Source of the DNA: Clostridia bacterium
GTDB lineage: Bacteria > Bacillota > Clostridia > Oscillospirales > CAG-272
Length of the DNA stretch: 43,957 bases
Direction: 5' to 3'
NCBI GenBank assembly: GCA_017463765.1
Contig: JAFTON010000105.1
Coordinates: 1-43,957 of the forward strand
Made by a program: the position numbers and the translations under genes. Positions within the stretch are counted from its first letter, which is position 1, and each line of letters begins with the position of its first letter. The notes below the pieces were generated by a model, which did no database searches, had not been told where the DNA came from, and was given only the letters and a program-made list of their open reading frames with translations. Of this stretch, positions 1 to 7,897 are shown piece after piece.

Positions 1-84
1 CTTGCGCTAAAGAAAAAGCCGTCTCCAATACTGATGATAGTCATATCGGCAGGGCTTGGTGTGCTGATGTATTCATTAATCTAA
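1..84 (+). CDS. 3' end of a membrane protein, possibly a chromate (CHR family) transporter
   Basis: Only the last 27 codons are inside the window, in frame from base 1 to the TAA at 82-84. The visible residues are a short lysine-rich turn (LKKKPSP) followed by one hydrophobic helix rich in I, L, V and G that ends at the stop. A terminal helix after a basic-proline turn is common in CHR-family chromate transporters and many other permeases, so the family assignment is a guess from pattern. The HIT gene begins 35 bases downstream with no obvious terminator or promoter between, so the two could be co-transcribed. Confidence 0.4.
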   Translation, partial: LALKKKPSPILMIVISAGLGVLMYSLI

Positions 85-118
85 CCTATAAGTAAGAATT
101 TAGCGAGGTACATATGTT

Positions 119-577
119 ATGTGTTTGATATGCGATAGAATTCGGATGATTAAAGAAAACAGCAATCCTTGGTTTGTCAAAGAATTGACAACGGGTTATG
201 TCGTCATTGGTGACAATCAGCATTTTAAGGGGTACACACTATTTCTTTGCAAAGAACATAAAACGGAATTATTTCAGTTAGACTATGTAACTAAAATGAA
301 ATTTTTAGAGGAAATGTCTGTTGTAGCAGAGGCTGTATCAAAGGCATTTGGTGCCGAAAAAATGAATTATGAGTTGTTAGGTAATGGAGATACACACCTT
401 CATTGGCACCTATTTCCAAGAGTAAGCGGCGACTTGGAAAACTACGGAAACAAGGGCAAAGGTCTCGTTTGGTGGTATCCAATAGAAAAGATGTATAGTC
501 CGGATAACCTTCCATCCGAAGTTGAATTAAAAGAATTTAAAATACTGCTGAAAACAGAATTAGATAAATTATTATAA
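119..577 (+). CDS. HIT (histidine triad) family protein
   Basis: This 152-residue protein carries the triad signature H93-L-H95-W-H97 near residues 92-101, which in HIT hydrolases positions the catalytic histidine for attack on nucleoside phosphoramidates or dinucleotide polyphosphates. An N-terminal Cys2-x-x-Cys5 pair and a later histidine resemble the zinc site of some bacterial HIT proteins. A GAGG at 105-108 lies about ten bases before the chosen ATG; an ATG five bases earlier is in another frame. The C-terminal ~45 residues are longer than in minimal HIT proteins. It probably acts in the cytosol on nucleotides; the natural substrate cannot be told from sequence. It follows a membrane protein gene and precedes a decayed coding remnant. 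Confidence 0.85.
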   Translation: MCLICDRIRMIKENSNPWFVKELTTGYVVIGDNQHFKGYTLFLCKEHKTELFQLDYVTKMKFLEEMSVVAEAVSKAFGAEKMNYELLGNGDTHLHWHLFPRVSGDLENYGNKGKGLVWWYPIEKMYSPDNLPSEVELKEFKILLKTELDKLL

Positions 578-578
578 A

Positions 579-842
579 GACAAATTCCAATTTATCGAAC
601 TAAAATGGTATCAAAATTTTAGATTACTCACAGATAAAGACCAAGAGAAATCTTGGTCTTTCATACTAAAATATGATAAAATACGCAAGAATAATTCATT
701 TCATTTAGGTGGTTTGATTATAGCAGATAAATAGAGAATAAAGCGAACGGGCAAAGATGAATACAATATAGAACTACCGTCTGATGATAAAACAGACGCT
801 CTTTTATTGTTCCAAAAGCTATGTGATCAGGCAAGAGATTAA
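579..842 (+). pseudogene. Decayed coding remnant interrupted by one in-frame TAG
   Basis: Immediately after the HIT gene, in another frame, 87 codons read as convincing protein up to a TAA at 840-842, broken only by TAG at 732-734. The upstream half contains stretches such as FQFIELKWYQNF and SFHLGGLIIAD; the downstream half reads RTGKDEYNIELPSDD and ends in a helix-like QKLCDQARD. There is no start codon with a ribosome site at its 5' end, so this looks like the C-terminal part of a gene that lost its front and gained a nonsense codon. I do not recognise the family. A perfect 11-bp inverted repeat with a GAAA loop (636-661) lies inside the frame. Confidence 0.55.
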
Positions 843-847
843 CGTTT

Positions 848-886
848 AAGAGCACCCGAGATTATTTCAAGGGTGCTCTTGTTTTA
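848..886 (+). terminator. Intrinsic terminator after the remnant, convergent with the CotH gene
   Basis: AAGAGCACCC (848-857) pairs perfectly with GGGTGCTCTT (871-880), followed by GTTTTATTT on the plus strand. It sits between the remnant's stop and the end of the minus-strand CotH gene, so it may serve both directions, although the T tract is better on the plus strand. Confidence 0.8.
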
Positions 887-896
887 TTTGGAAAGA

Positions 897-3071
897 TCAG
901 CTGATCTTTTCGGACGAATAGATTTCAATAAAGTCGAAGTTTGTCGTATCCATTTCTGCCGTGAAGGTAATAGTATTTTCACCTTTAGGCACAAGGACGG
1001 TGGTGAGTCTTATGCATACAAAGCTATGCCAAGCGTCATCCCCCTCCTCTACGGCAGGAATCTCACGGGAGGCAGGAATGCTGATTTTATTACCGTTCAG
1101 TGTAACGGTAAAGCTGGAGTTAAAGTTAAGCGCCTCCTCGATACTGCTGACAGAAGCATAAATATAGATTGTAGTAGACTTCTCTAAATTGAAGGTAAAG
1201 GAGATTGAGCTTCCCTCATACACGTCACCAACATAGGACTTACCACTTGCGTAGCTCCTGTTTGTGCGTATCGGCGATTCGGTTGTAAAGCCCGAAAGCT
1301 CTGCATCCTCTGCCTCAAATCTATATGCAGTTGCATTCGAAGGACGGTTAACTATCTGATCCTGCTTCTCAGCAAAGGGCTTTTCTCCTTCAATAATCCA
1401 CTGGCTGTCAAGATAAGTAAACCTTGCGTTAAGCCATCTGATAAGATAATCGGCAGCAAGACCCTGCGCAGTCCTAATGTCCTTATAGCTGTTAAGCTCT
1501 GGGCAAACCTCACCGTTACCACCGATAACACGCTCAGGCCATCTCTGGTTATTTTTCTTATAATAGTCTAAATAAATGGACTTTTCATCCATAACAAGCT
1601 TGATAGTGTTATCAAGCACATCGTATTTTTTTAGCTCGGACCACTTTTTACATACAAGATCAAAGAACCAAGCCTCATCCTTTATAAGCTTAAACCAGGG
1701 GTTGTTGCTGTTGAGAGCATACATTCCCTGACCGTCGTTGCAGATTCCGTCTCTCATACCAAAGCTGGAGTCAAAGTCCCAGGGAGCTTCAAAGGTAATC
1801 TTCTTATTTCCTTCGGCAGTCATATTGAGCGAGAGATAGAAGCTGGACCAATCCACGTCAAGATCGCATGCTATTTCATTAAGAATGTATGTATCCACAA
1901 GCGACTGAACGTCTATCACAGCAGAAACTGCCTCGGCAGCCGTAGTATATTCAGGTGCGGGAACAACGGCTGTAAAGTCCTCGTTAAACTTATAGAACTT
2001 ATCATACTGACAAGCCTGATATGCAATATAAAAGGCGTTATCCATATAGTTTTTCAGAAAAGTGAGCTGGCTATCGGCATTGATATCACTCTTTACGGTA
2101 TATCCCGGATTTCTTGCTGACATACCACTGTAGTTCATAACAAATGTAGGATCCCCTGCCCCGTTTGGCATGTTGTTCTCATCAACATAGTAGCTGTCGT
2201 ACTCAAAGAAATAACCTATATCATTTCCGGTATAGCCATCCTCTACTTCAGGAACACTTGTACGTCCTCCCTTAACCTCCTGCTGTTCAACAAGAAGATA
2301 TACACCCCAATACTGACCGTTAAGATAAACCTCTACGTTACGGAAATCGGTGGAATAATAACCGTCAGAAGCAAGAATGGTATTTCCAAGATAAAATGCA
2401 ACGCTGTTATTTGACAGTGAAAGGTCCTTATAATCAGCTAGGAGCACCCAGTTCTTATACTTTTCCCCGTCGTTAAGACCGAGCATATTTGTTTTTGACT
2501 TAAACTTAATTCTGATAGGCTTCTTAGGATATTCAAGGGTATAGTTGCCACGCACCTTAACCTCTGCCTCAGCATCGGTTATAGCAAACTCCTCCTCGCA
2601 TTCATCAACCGTAACGGTAGCGTCTACATATTCGATTCTGTCGGCAAGCTTATCTCCCCTGCCGTAGCTTGTTGCCCAGGAATTGCTTCCGTCGGGTGTA
2701 TTGATATGAACGGCGGGCATGGTTGAACTAATTACAGGAAGATAGCCATACCTTTCTCTGTTTGCTTCATCCTCAGGATCAATAACCTCCTCGGGCTCTC
2801 TGTAGCCCTGAGGCTTTTCGGGTTCTGTGGGCTTTTCGGGATCCGGAGTCTCGGGATCGATAGGCTTTTCGCCATCGTCAGGTTTCTCAGGAGTCTGTCC
2901 CTGCGAGTCCTTATCATCCTCTTTATTGCCTTCATCCTTACCCGGATCGTTTGTGTTATCCGAGCTGTCCTGCCCCGTAATAAGCGCAGAGAGAATGTCG
3001 CATGAAGTAAGCGATGAAATAAGCATTACCGAAACGAGAATGAGTGCTATGATTTTTGATAACTTGTTCAT
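897..3071 (-). CDS. CotH-family kinase-like lipoprotein with C-terminal carbohydrate-binding module
   Basis: The start is placed at the ATG at 3069-3071, which has AGGAGG just upstream; a start 11 codons earlier lacks this. The 724-residue product begins with a lipoprotein signal (L-T-S-Cys24), so it should be exported and lipid-anchored. Residues ~30-110 are an acidic, proline-rich linker with repeated EKP/PDPEKP units. Residues ~115-575 form a CotH domain with the GVYLLVEQ segment and the PWDFDSSFG motif that carries the metal-binding Asp of CotH protein kinases. Residues ~582-724 (start RFEAEDAEL) look like a CBM6/CBM35-type beta-sandwich. In gut clostridia such CotH proteins are usually surface or cellulosome-related rather than spore coat. 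It lies 16 bases downstream of the GH3 gene, in the same operon. Confidence 0.88.
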   Translation of the reverse strand: MNKLSKIIALILVSVMLISSLTSCDILSALITGQDSSDNTNDPGKDEGNKEDDKDSQGQTPEKPDDGEKPIDPETPDPEKPTEPEKPQGYREPEEVIDPEDEANRERYGYLPVISSTMPAVHINTPDGSNSWATSYGRGDKLADRIEYVDATVTVDECEEEFAITDAEAEVKVRGNYTLEYPKKPIRIKFKSKTNMLGLNDGEKYKNWVLLADYKDLSLSNNSVAFYLGNTILASDGYYSTDFRNVEVYLNGQYWGVYLLVEQQEVKGGRTSVPEVEDGYTGNDIGYFFEYDSYYVDENNMPNGAGDPTFVMNYSGMSARNPGYTVKSDINADSQLTFLKNYMDNAFYIAYQACQYDKFYKFNEDFTAVVPAPEYTTAAEAVSAVIDVQSLVDTYILNEIACDLDVDWSSFYLSLNMTAEGNKKITFEAPWDFDSSFGMRDGICNDGQGMYALNSNNPWFKLIKDEAWFFDLVCKKWSELKKYDVLDNTIKLVMDEKSIYLDYYKKNNQRWPERVIGGNGEVCPELNSYKDIRTAQGLAADYLIRWLNARFTYLDSQWIIEGEKPFAEKQDQIVNRPSNATAYRFEAEDAELSGFTTESPIRTNRSYASGKSYVGDVYEGSSISFTFNLEKSTTIYIYASVSSIEEALNFNSSFTVTLNGNKISIPASREIPAVEEGDDAWHSFVCIRLTTVLVPKGENTITFTAEMDTTNFDFIEIYSSEKIS

Positions 3072-3087
3072 TTTTTCCTCCTGATAT

Positions 3088-5514
3088 TTATTTTGGTAAT
3101 TCAATGCATTTTTCGGGTTTGAAAAGCTTACCGATCGCCCTTAACGGATGGTTATTTACCACGTCGAGAAGGACAAGCGCCATATGGTGCGAAAGCAAGC
3201 CTTCACTTGCGTAGGAAATAGAACGCAGGCTCATAGACCTTATAGTCTGCCAGCCGAAATAGGCGTTCTTTACCTTAGTTTCCTTGTCGGGTGACTCTGT
3301 AGAACGCTTTTCAAGGTTATATATAGTTTTAAATGCCAGATTAATTGCGCCGAACAGAAGCCTTCCTCCAAACGTCTTATATGAGCGCATCGGAGTATTA
3401 AGATCATATGGACGCTTGATTATCGGGGGTTCAATCTCCCTGCCAATAAGAATGTCAAACTGCTCGTCTGTCATCTTGAGAAAAGAATCTCTGCCGTTAC
3501 TGTAAAGCGTACGGTATATTTCCTTATCGGTATAGTCATCCCCATCTAAATAAACACTCTCGCTAAGAATAGGGGTGGCAGCATCCGAGCAAAGCTCAAA
3601 CAGATATTCGCCGGCTTGAGTGCGCCATGCTCCGTCAATAAAATAACGAAGGCTTTCTTCCTGAATATCAATTGAAGCATTAACCTTTTCACCGGGATTA
3701 AGAGCAATCTTTCTGAACCCACGAAGCTCGCGAATCGGCCTCACAACACTGTCACCCGATGCATTTACGTATATCTGAAGAACCGTTGCACCCGACCTTT
3801 TTCCAACGTTTTCTACATCAACCGTTACCCTGATACACCCTTTATCTCGGCTGAGCTTCAGATTACTGTAAGAAAAGTCGGTGTAGGATAGGCCGTAGCC
3901 AAATGGGTATTTTACAGGAACGCCGAAGGTGGAATAATAACGGTATCCAACAAAAATGCTTTCCTTGTATCTGTCGTTAGTAGTTTTTGTAAACTCATCA
4001 CCGAAGGGAACGTCCGAATAGCTGTGTGGCCAGCTTTCAGCAAGCCTTCCGGAAGGATTTGCCTTACCAAACAGGAGCTCATAGACTGCCTCGCCTCCCA
4101 TCTCGCCAGGAAGATACATATTGAGAACTGCATCTACGCAATAATCAAAGCTCATATCAACAGGCGATCCACCAAACATCACGAACACTATTTTCTTACC
4201 AAGCTCAGAAAGCCCTCGCAACAGATCAAGCTGATTCTGTGGTAGAGATAGGGTCTGTCTGTCAAATCCCTCACTCTCGGCATACTCCGAAAGTCCACCG
4301 AAGAAGATAACCGTTTCTGCATCTGCTGCTTTATTAAGCGCGCACTTTACAAGATCGTCATCCTCCGTGAAGGAGTTGACGTCATATCCTCTTTCATACT
4401 CATACTTTACACCGTAGGAGTCAAACGCATTTTTCGGAGTAGTAAGCTTATATGGATTGATGAGTGAGGAGCCTGCGCCCTGATAGCGCATTTTTTCAAA
4501 CATGTCACCAACAACAAGGTATTTCTTACAGTCGCAAAGTGGAAGAGTCTCTCCATCGTTTTTCATAAGGACTGCACTGTTAATTGCAATCTCTTTTGCA
4601 AGTTCAGCGTGAGAAAGAAATTTGTCCTCGCCACCAAATTCAAGAGAAGAACCTCTCTTAACGACCTCAAGCACACGACGTACTGCCGTATCTACAACCT
4701 CCATAGGAAGCGCACCACTTCTGACAGCATAAACAATCACCTGTCTGTTATGAGCTATATCGCCCGGCATCTCAAGATCAAGTCCACTTTTAAGTCCCTC
4801 AACCCTATCGTTTACAGCGCCCCAGTCGGACATTACAAGTCCACCATAGCCCCAATCGTCACGTAGAATGCCATTCAAAAGCTCGGGGTTTTCCGAAGCG
4901 TATTTGCCGTTTACCTTGTTGTAAGCACACATTACCGAGGCAGGTCTGCCCTGCTTGATAATAGGCTCAAACGCCTTAAGATATATCTCACGATAAGCTC
5001 TTTCATCAACAATTGAGTCACCGAAATACCTGTTTGCTTCATTGTTGTTGCAGGCAAAATGCTTCACACTGGTGCCTACGCCGGTGTCCTCAATACCACG
5101 TGTCAATGCAGCACCAAGAGATCCGGTTATCAGTGGATCCTCACTGAAATACTCAAAGTTTCGTCCACAGAGAGGATTACGCTTGATATTTACTGCAGGG
5201 CCGAGTATAAGACTGACACCATAGTAACGGCATTCCTCGCCCATTGCCCTGCCCATTTTATAAAGAAGCTCTTCATTCCATGAGCATGAAGTCGTAGAAG
5301 CTGCAGGAAAACAGGTGGAGGGCTCTGTTTGTCCGAGACCTACCGTATTATCGCTGTCTTTTCTTTTGCGCAGACCGTGAGGGCCGTCCGTAAGCATAAC
5401 CGAGGGCAATCCGACACGGCTCACCTTATTAGTAAACCAGGATTTATGTCCTGAAAGTAGACACGCCTTCTCCTCAAGAGTCAATTCGCAGATTAGCTTA
5501 TCTATTTCGATCAT
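3088..5514 (-). CDS. Glycoside hydrolase family 3 beta-glycosidase
   Basis: This 808-residue protein shows GH3 hallmarks: KHFACNNNE near 151-159, the nucleophile motif MSDWGA with Asp230, and the second-domain GLSEYAESEGFDR near 407-419 where the acid/base Glu lies. A fibronectin-III-like domain follows the YPFGYGLSYT segment. There is no signal peptide, so it probably hydrolyses imported oligosaccharides in the cytosol. About 130 further residues after the FnIII domain include a hydrophobic segment (FGGRLLFGAINLAF) and a tail of unknown role, longer than classical beta-glucosidases. The ribosome site AGGAG is properly spaced and a strong promoter lies upstream. Exact sugar specificity cannot be deduced. 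The CotH-CBM gene follows directly. Confidence 0.92.
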   Translation of the reverse strand: MIEIDKLICELTLEEKACLLSGHKSWFTNKVSRVGLPSVMLTDGPHGLRKRKDSDNTVGLGQTEPSTCFPAASTTSCSWNEELLYKMGRAMGEECRYYGVSLILGPAVNIKRNPLCGRNFEYFSEDPLITGSLGAALTRGIEDTGVGTSVKHFACNNNEANRYFGDSIVDERAYREIYLKAFEPIIKQGRPASVMCAYNKVNGKYASENPELLNGILRDDWGYGGLVMSDWGAVNDRVEGLKSGLDLEMPGDIAHNRQVIVYAVRSGALPMEVVDTAVRRVLEVVKRGSSLEFGGEDKFLSHAELAKEIAINSAVLMKNDGETLPLCDCKKYLVVGDMFEKMRYQGAGSSLINPYKLTTPKNAFDSYGVKYEYERGYDVNSFTEDDDLVKCALNKAADAETVIFFGGLSEYAESEGFDRQTLSLPQNQLDLLRGLSELGKKIVFVMFGGSPVDMSFDYCVDAVLNMYLPGEMGGEAVYELLFGKANPSGRLAESWPHSYSDVPFGDEFTKTTNDRYKESIFVGYRYYSTFGVPVKYPFGYGLSYTDFSYSNLKLSRDKGCIRVTVDVENVGKRSGATVLQIYVNASGDSVVRPIRELRGFRKIALNPGEKVNASIDIQEESLRYFIDGAWRTQAGEYLFELCSDAATPILSESVYLDGDDYTDKEIYRTLYSNGRDSFLKMTDEQFDILIGREIEPPIIKRPYDLNTPMRSYKTFGGRLLFGAINLAFKTIYNLEKRSTESPDKETKVKNAYFGWQTIRSMSLRSISYASEGLLSHHMALVLLDVVNNHPLRAIGKLFKPEKCIELPK

Positions 5515-5550
5515 TGTCGCTCCTTTTATTAAACAATTATCTTTTATTTA

Positions 5551-5579
5551 ATTATATCATTTATAATAAGCTTTGTCAA
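5551..5579 (-). promoter_or_regulatory. Promoter of the GH3-CotH operon
   Basis: On the minus strand TTGACA (5574-5579) and TATAAT (5551-5556) are separated by exactly 17 bases, giving a transcript start about 30 bases before the GH3 start codon. Confidence 0.85.
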
Positions 5580-5629
5580 TTTTTAAAGAGTTGGCGTTTT
5601 TTACAAATATACATAATAATTGTTATGCA

Positions 5630-5662
5630 AAATAGATAAAGGGAGTCCCTTTCGGGACTCCC
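5630..5662 (-). terminator. Intrinsic terminator of the serpin gene
   Basis: A perfect 9-bp stem GGGAGTCCC/GGGACTCCC (5641-5649 and 5654-5662) with a 4-base loop is followed on the minus strand by TTTATCTATTTT, eleven bases after the serpin stop. Confidence 0.9.
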
Positions 5663-5673
5663 GGGGTATAAAT

Positions 5674-6918
5674 TTAATTTTTCACGTCAGTCATAGAGCC
5701 GATAAACAAAGGAATATTGTTCTCGGTATCAATTATCATATATACAAAGGGACGGTCAAGATATACCTCTTTAGGATCCTCAGGTGGTGCTGCAGAACCA
5801 TCCTTCATGCTTACAACCGTAACTGCACCTGCCTTTGTTCCACGTTCTTCAACGTCGATAAAGGTTTTATGAAGCACGTTTCCAATGTAAATATTCTGTT
5901 CCTCATAGCTGCCAAGCTGGCTGAAATCTGCCAAATCAACGTCAAATGCGTCGGTCATTCCCATGCTATAAAGAACATCTGCGATATCTGCCTCAAATTT
6001 TGTGCTGAATTTTGGGAGTGATGTCCTCACGGTTGTACTCACCGAGGAAGCAAGCATGCTTGCAACCCCCTCGCCGTTAAGAGAAGCTATATAGTCTGAA
6101 ATTGAAACTCCCTCGTTCGGAAGAAGAGCAACGAAGGCGTAGTTTCCTTTATATCTTTTAATAAATCCGGTGGCATTTTCATCCTCTATGAATTTACCCT
6201 CGGTACAATACATAAACTCGGCTCTTTGCTCGGTCCCATCCTCTTTAGTGAAAATACCGTCTTTGACCTGAGTGGATTTATAGGTAGTAGCCCACTCTGC
6301 CTCGAAGGCTATCGTATTGATAAGATACATTATGGTATCCGAAGAAATGCTCTCAATAATGGAAGGAATCATACCACGGGTCTCGCGCCTTACCCAACTG
6401 TTTATATCTGCAAGCGTAGTCATATCAAAAGACGTTTTATATATTTCTGCCCCGTAATAATCTGCGTTTTTCTGCAAAAATGATTGATTAACCGTAAGCA
6501 ATGGATCTTTCTTGAACCAGATTGAATTAGCTATTCCAAGCTTGGTTTTTTCACCTTCATTTAAAGAATTTATGTAGGTATGAAGATATTCGTTAAGCTC
6601 ATCGCGCTCAATACCGAATACCAGCTCCATCTGAGCGAGGGTTTCACCTGCTGCGCCGTTTGACGTCATGGCAAGAGCGAAGAGGATGGACATAGGTGAC
6701 AGAAAGAGGTTTTCACCGTTCTCCATCTCTATAAAAATACGAACTGCGAAATCGGTAACAGATTCATTAAGCGCATCAAGATCAGCCTCTCTGACCTCTC
6801 TTGGTTCAATACCGTCCATAAGGTCAACTGCGCTTACCATAATACAACTGCTCATATTAAAGAGCACCGTACAAAGAACAAGCATAGCTATAATTGCAGA
6901 CAAAATACGTTTTTTCAT
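5674..6918 (-). CDS. Serpin-family protease inhibitor, predicted lipoprotein
   Basis: The 414-residue product starts with a lipoprotein signal ending M-S-S-Cys25, then a full-length serpin fold: NLFLSPMSILFALAM near the N-terminal helices, the NTIAFEAEWATTY strand, and the reactive-loop hinge ERGTKAGAVTVV ahead of the conserved C-terminal RPFVYMIID and PLFIGSM strands. Small residues in the hinge suggest an inhibitory, insertion-competent loop. The scissile P1 residue cannot be assigned safely; by standard counting it falls near the KDGSA stretch. Serpins trap serine or cysteine proteases covalently; in gut bacteria secreted serpins may act on host or neighbour proteases, which is inference here. 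A GAAAGGAG ribosome site and its own strong promoter and terminator make it monocistronic. Confidence 0.93.
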   Translation of the reverse strand: MKKRILSAIIAMLVLCTVLFNMSSCIMVSAVDLMDGIEPREVREADLDALNESVTDFAVRIFIEMENGENLFLSPMSILFALAMTSNGAAGETLAQMELVFGIERDELNEYLHTYINSLNEGEKTKLGIANSIWFKKDPLLTVNQSFLQKNADYYGAEIYKTSFDMTTLADINSWVRRETRGMIPSIIESISSDTIMYLINTIAFEAEWATTYKSTQVKDGIFTKEDGTEQRAEFMYCTEGKFIEDENATGFIKRYKGNYAFVALLPNEGVSISDYIASLNGEGVASMLASSVSTTVRTSLPKFSTKFEADIADVLYSMGMTDAFDVDLADFSQLGSYEEQNIYIGNVLHKTFIDVEERGTKAGAVTVVSMKDGSAAPPEDPKEVYLDRPFVYMIIDTENNIPLFIGSMTDVKN

Positions 6919-6992
6919 ATTAAAACTCCTTTCATTTTGCTTTCACCATATAAGACACCAAAAAAAACGAAAAGGTTACGTCCTTTTAATAA

Positions 6993-7021
6993 ATTATAAC
7001 ATTTGTATCATAAAATGTCAA
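6993..7021 (-). promoter_or_regulatory. Serpin promoter
   Basis: Minus strand TTGACA (7016-7021), 17-base spacer, TATAAT (6993-6998): a perfect consensus. The predicted leader is about 70 bases. It is back-to-back with the promoter of the small gene at 7078. Confidence 0.88.
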
Positions 7022-7027
7022 TCGTTA

Positions 7028-7056
7028 TTGCTTTTCGGGATTATTTATGTTAAAAT
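7028..7056 (+). promoter_or_regulatory. Promoter of the 79-residue gene
   Basis: TTGCTT (7028-7033), 17 bases, TAAAAT (7051-7056). The predicted start of transcription near 7063 leaves a leader of only ~15 bases that is almost entirely ribosome site. Confidence 0.6.
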
Positions 7057-7077
7057 ATGTATGAAAGGTGGTGCATC

Positions 7078-7317
7078 ATGTTTTTTGACAAGCTGTTTAA
7101 AAGAAAAAATAAATTTCCCGAAAAAGCTAAATACAAGAAGGGCGACTTCGTAAACTTCAGACGCCGTGGCGAGCTATGCTTCGGATATATCTACGAGGCA
7201 TTCGAGGACAAGGAAGGAAATATCACCTATACCATACAGATAGGTGGACAGTGTCCAGCCTTTCTCTATGACTGGAAGGAAGAAGAAATTCTCGGAATAA
7301 AAACAAAATATTATTAA
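7078..7317 (+). CDS. Small hypothetical protein, 79 residues
   Basis: The start is set at ATG 7078 because AAAGGTGGTG (7064-7072) fits it. The upstream ATG at 7057 would have no ribosome site and coincides with the predicted transcription start. The protein opens with a very basic stretch (FKRKNKFPEKAKYKKGD) and continues with alternating aromatic and charged residues (GDFVNFRRRGE, YDWKEEEILG) suggestive of a small beta-barrel such as an SH3/KOW-like fold; this is only a shape impression. No signal peptide or membrane segment is present. It is followed after 22 bases by the hairpin that precedes tspO. I do not recognise a family. Confidence 0.7.
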   Translation: MFFDKLFKRKNKFPEKAKYKKGDFVNFRRRGELCFGYIYEAFEDKEGNITYTIQIGGQCPAFLYDWKEEEILGIKTKYY

Positions 7318-7339
7318 TTAATTCAAAGCAGAAAAGAAT

Positions 7340-7388
7340 ATACCTCCATTCCTTTGCATATACTTGCATCAGATGGAGGTATTTTTTT
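7340..7388 (+). terminator. Terminator-like hairpin overlapping the tspO ribosome site
   Basis: ATACCTCCAT (7340-7349) pairs perfectly over 10 bp with ATGGAGGTAT (7373-7382) and is followed by T6 (7383-7388), the form of an intrinsic terminator. The right arm contains GGAGGT (7375-7380), the only plausible ribosome site for tspO, whose ATG begins at 7389, the very next base after the T tract. The structure could therefore end the upstream transcript and also mask translation initiation of tspO. Confidence 0.8.
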
Positions 7389-7895
7389 ATGTCTGAAAAA
7401 ATCAAAAAGCTATGGAATGATATCAAGCCCTATATCCTGCCATACTCGTTAGCAATAGCAATACCACTTACGGTTGGAATCCTTTCTGCAGCGCTGACTA
7501 AGGATAATATGGATATATACGATAAGCTTAAAACTCCCCCACTCTCTCCCCCGGGAATAATTTTCCCTATTGTATGGACTGTACTGTATATTCTGATGGG
7601 AGTAAGCTCAGCGATGATATACGTGGACCGTAACAGATATCCCGAAGCAGCTACGAAGGGCTTCGTTTGGTACGGTGCCAGCCTTGTTCTTAATTTTTCA
7701 TGGAGTATAGTATTCTTTAATATGGAAGCGGCATTTGTTGCCCTATTGATACTGCTTGGTTTGCTTTACACGATCATAAAAACAATTATAGAATACCGTC
7801 GGGTAAAGCCTCAGGCAGCATATCTTCAGATCCCCTATGCACTGTGGGTTTTGTTTGCCGGCTATCTGAACGCAGGAATCTGGCTTCTTAACTAA
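7389..7895 (+). CDS. tspO: TspO/MBR family membrane protein
   Basis: The 168-residue protein has about five membrane segments and family motifs: KTPPLSPPGIIFPIVWTVLY near residues 47-66, the LNFSWSIVFF segment, and the C-terminal PYALWVLFAGYLNAGIWLLN. TspO proteins bind tetrapyrroles and are linked to porphyrin handling and stress. An N-terminal extension of about 15 residues precedes the first helix. The ribosome site lies within the right arm of a strong hairpin (see 7340-7388), and no separate promoter is evident between the small upstream gene and this one, so expression probably depends on read-through or melting of that hairpin. It ends two bases from the convergent LysM-CAP gene with no terminator space between them. 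Confidence 0.95.
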   Translation: MSEKIKKLWNDIKPYILPYSLAIAIPLTVGILSAALTKDNMDIYDKLKTPPLSPPGIIFPIVWTVLYILMGVSSAMIYVDRNRYPEAATKGFVWYGASLVLNFSWSIVFFNMEAAFVALLILLGLLYTIIKTIIEYRRVKPQAAYLQIPYALWVLFAGYLNAGIWLLN

Positions 7896-7897
7896 GG

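Noticed and set aside
636..661. Perfect 11-bp hairpin as terminator of the HIT gene
   Set aside because: No T tract follows and the hairpin lies inside the reading frame of the decayed remnant; the better terminator is at 848-886.
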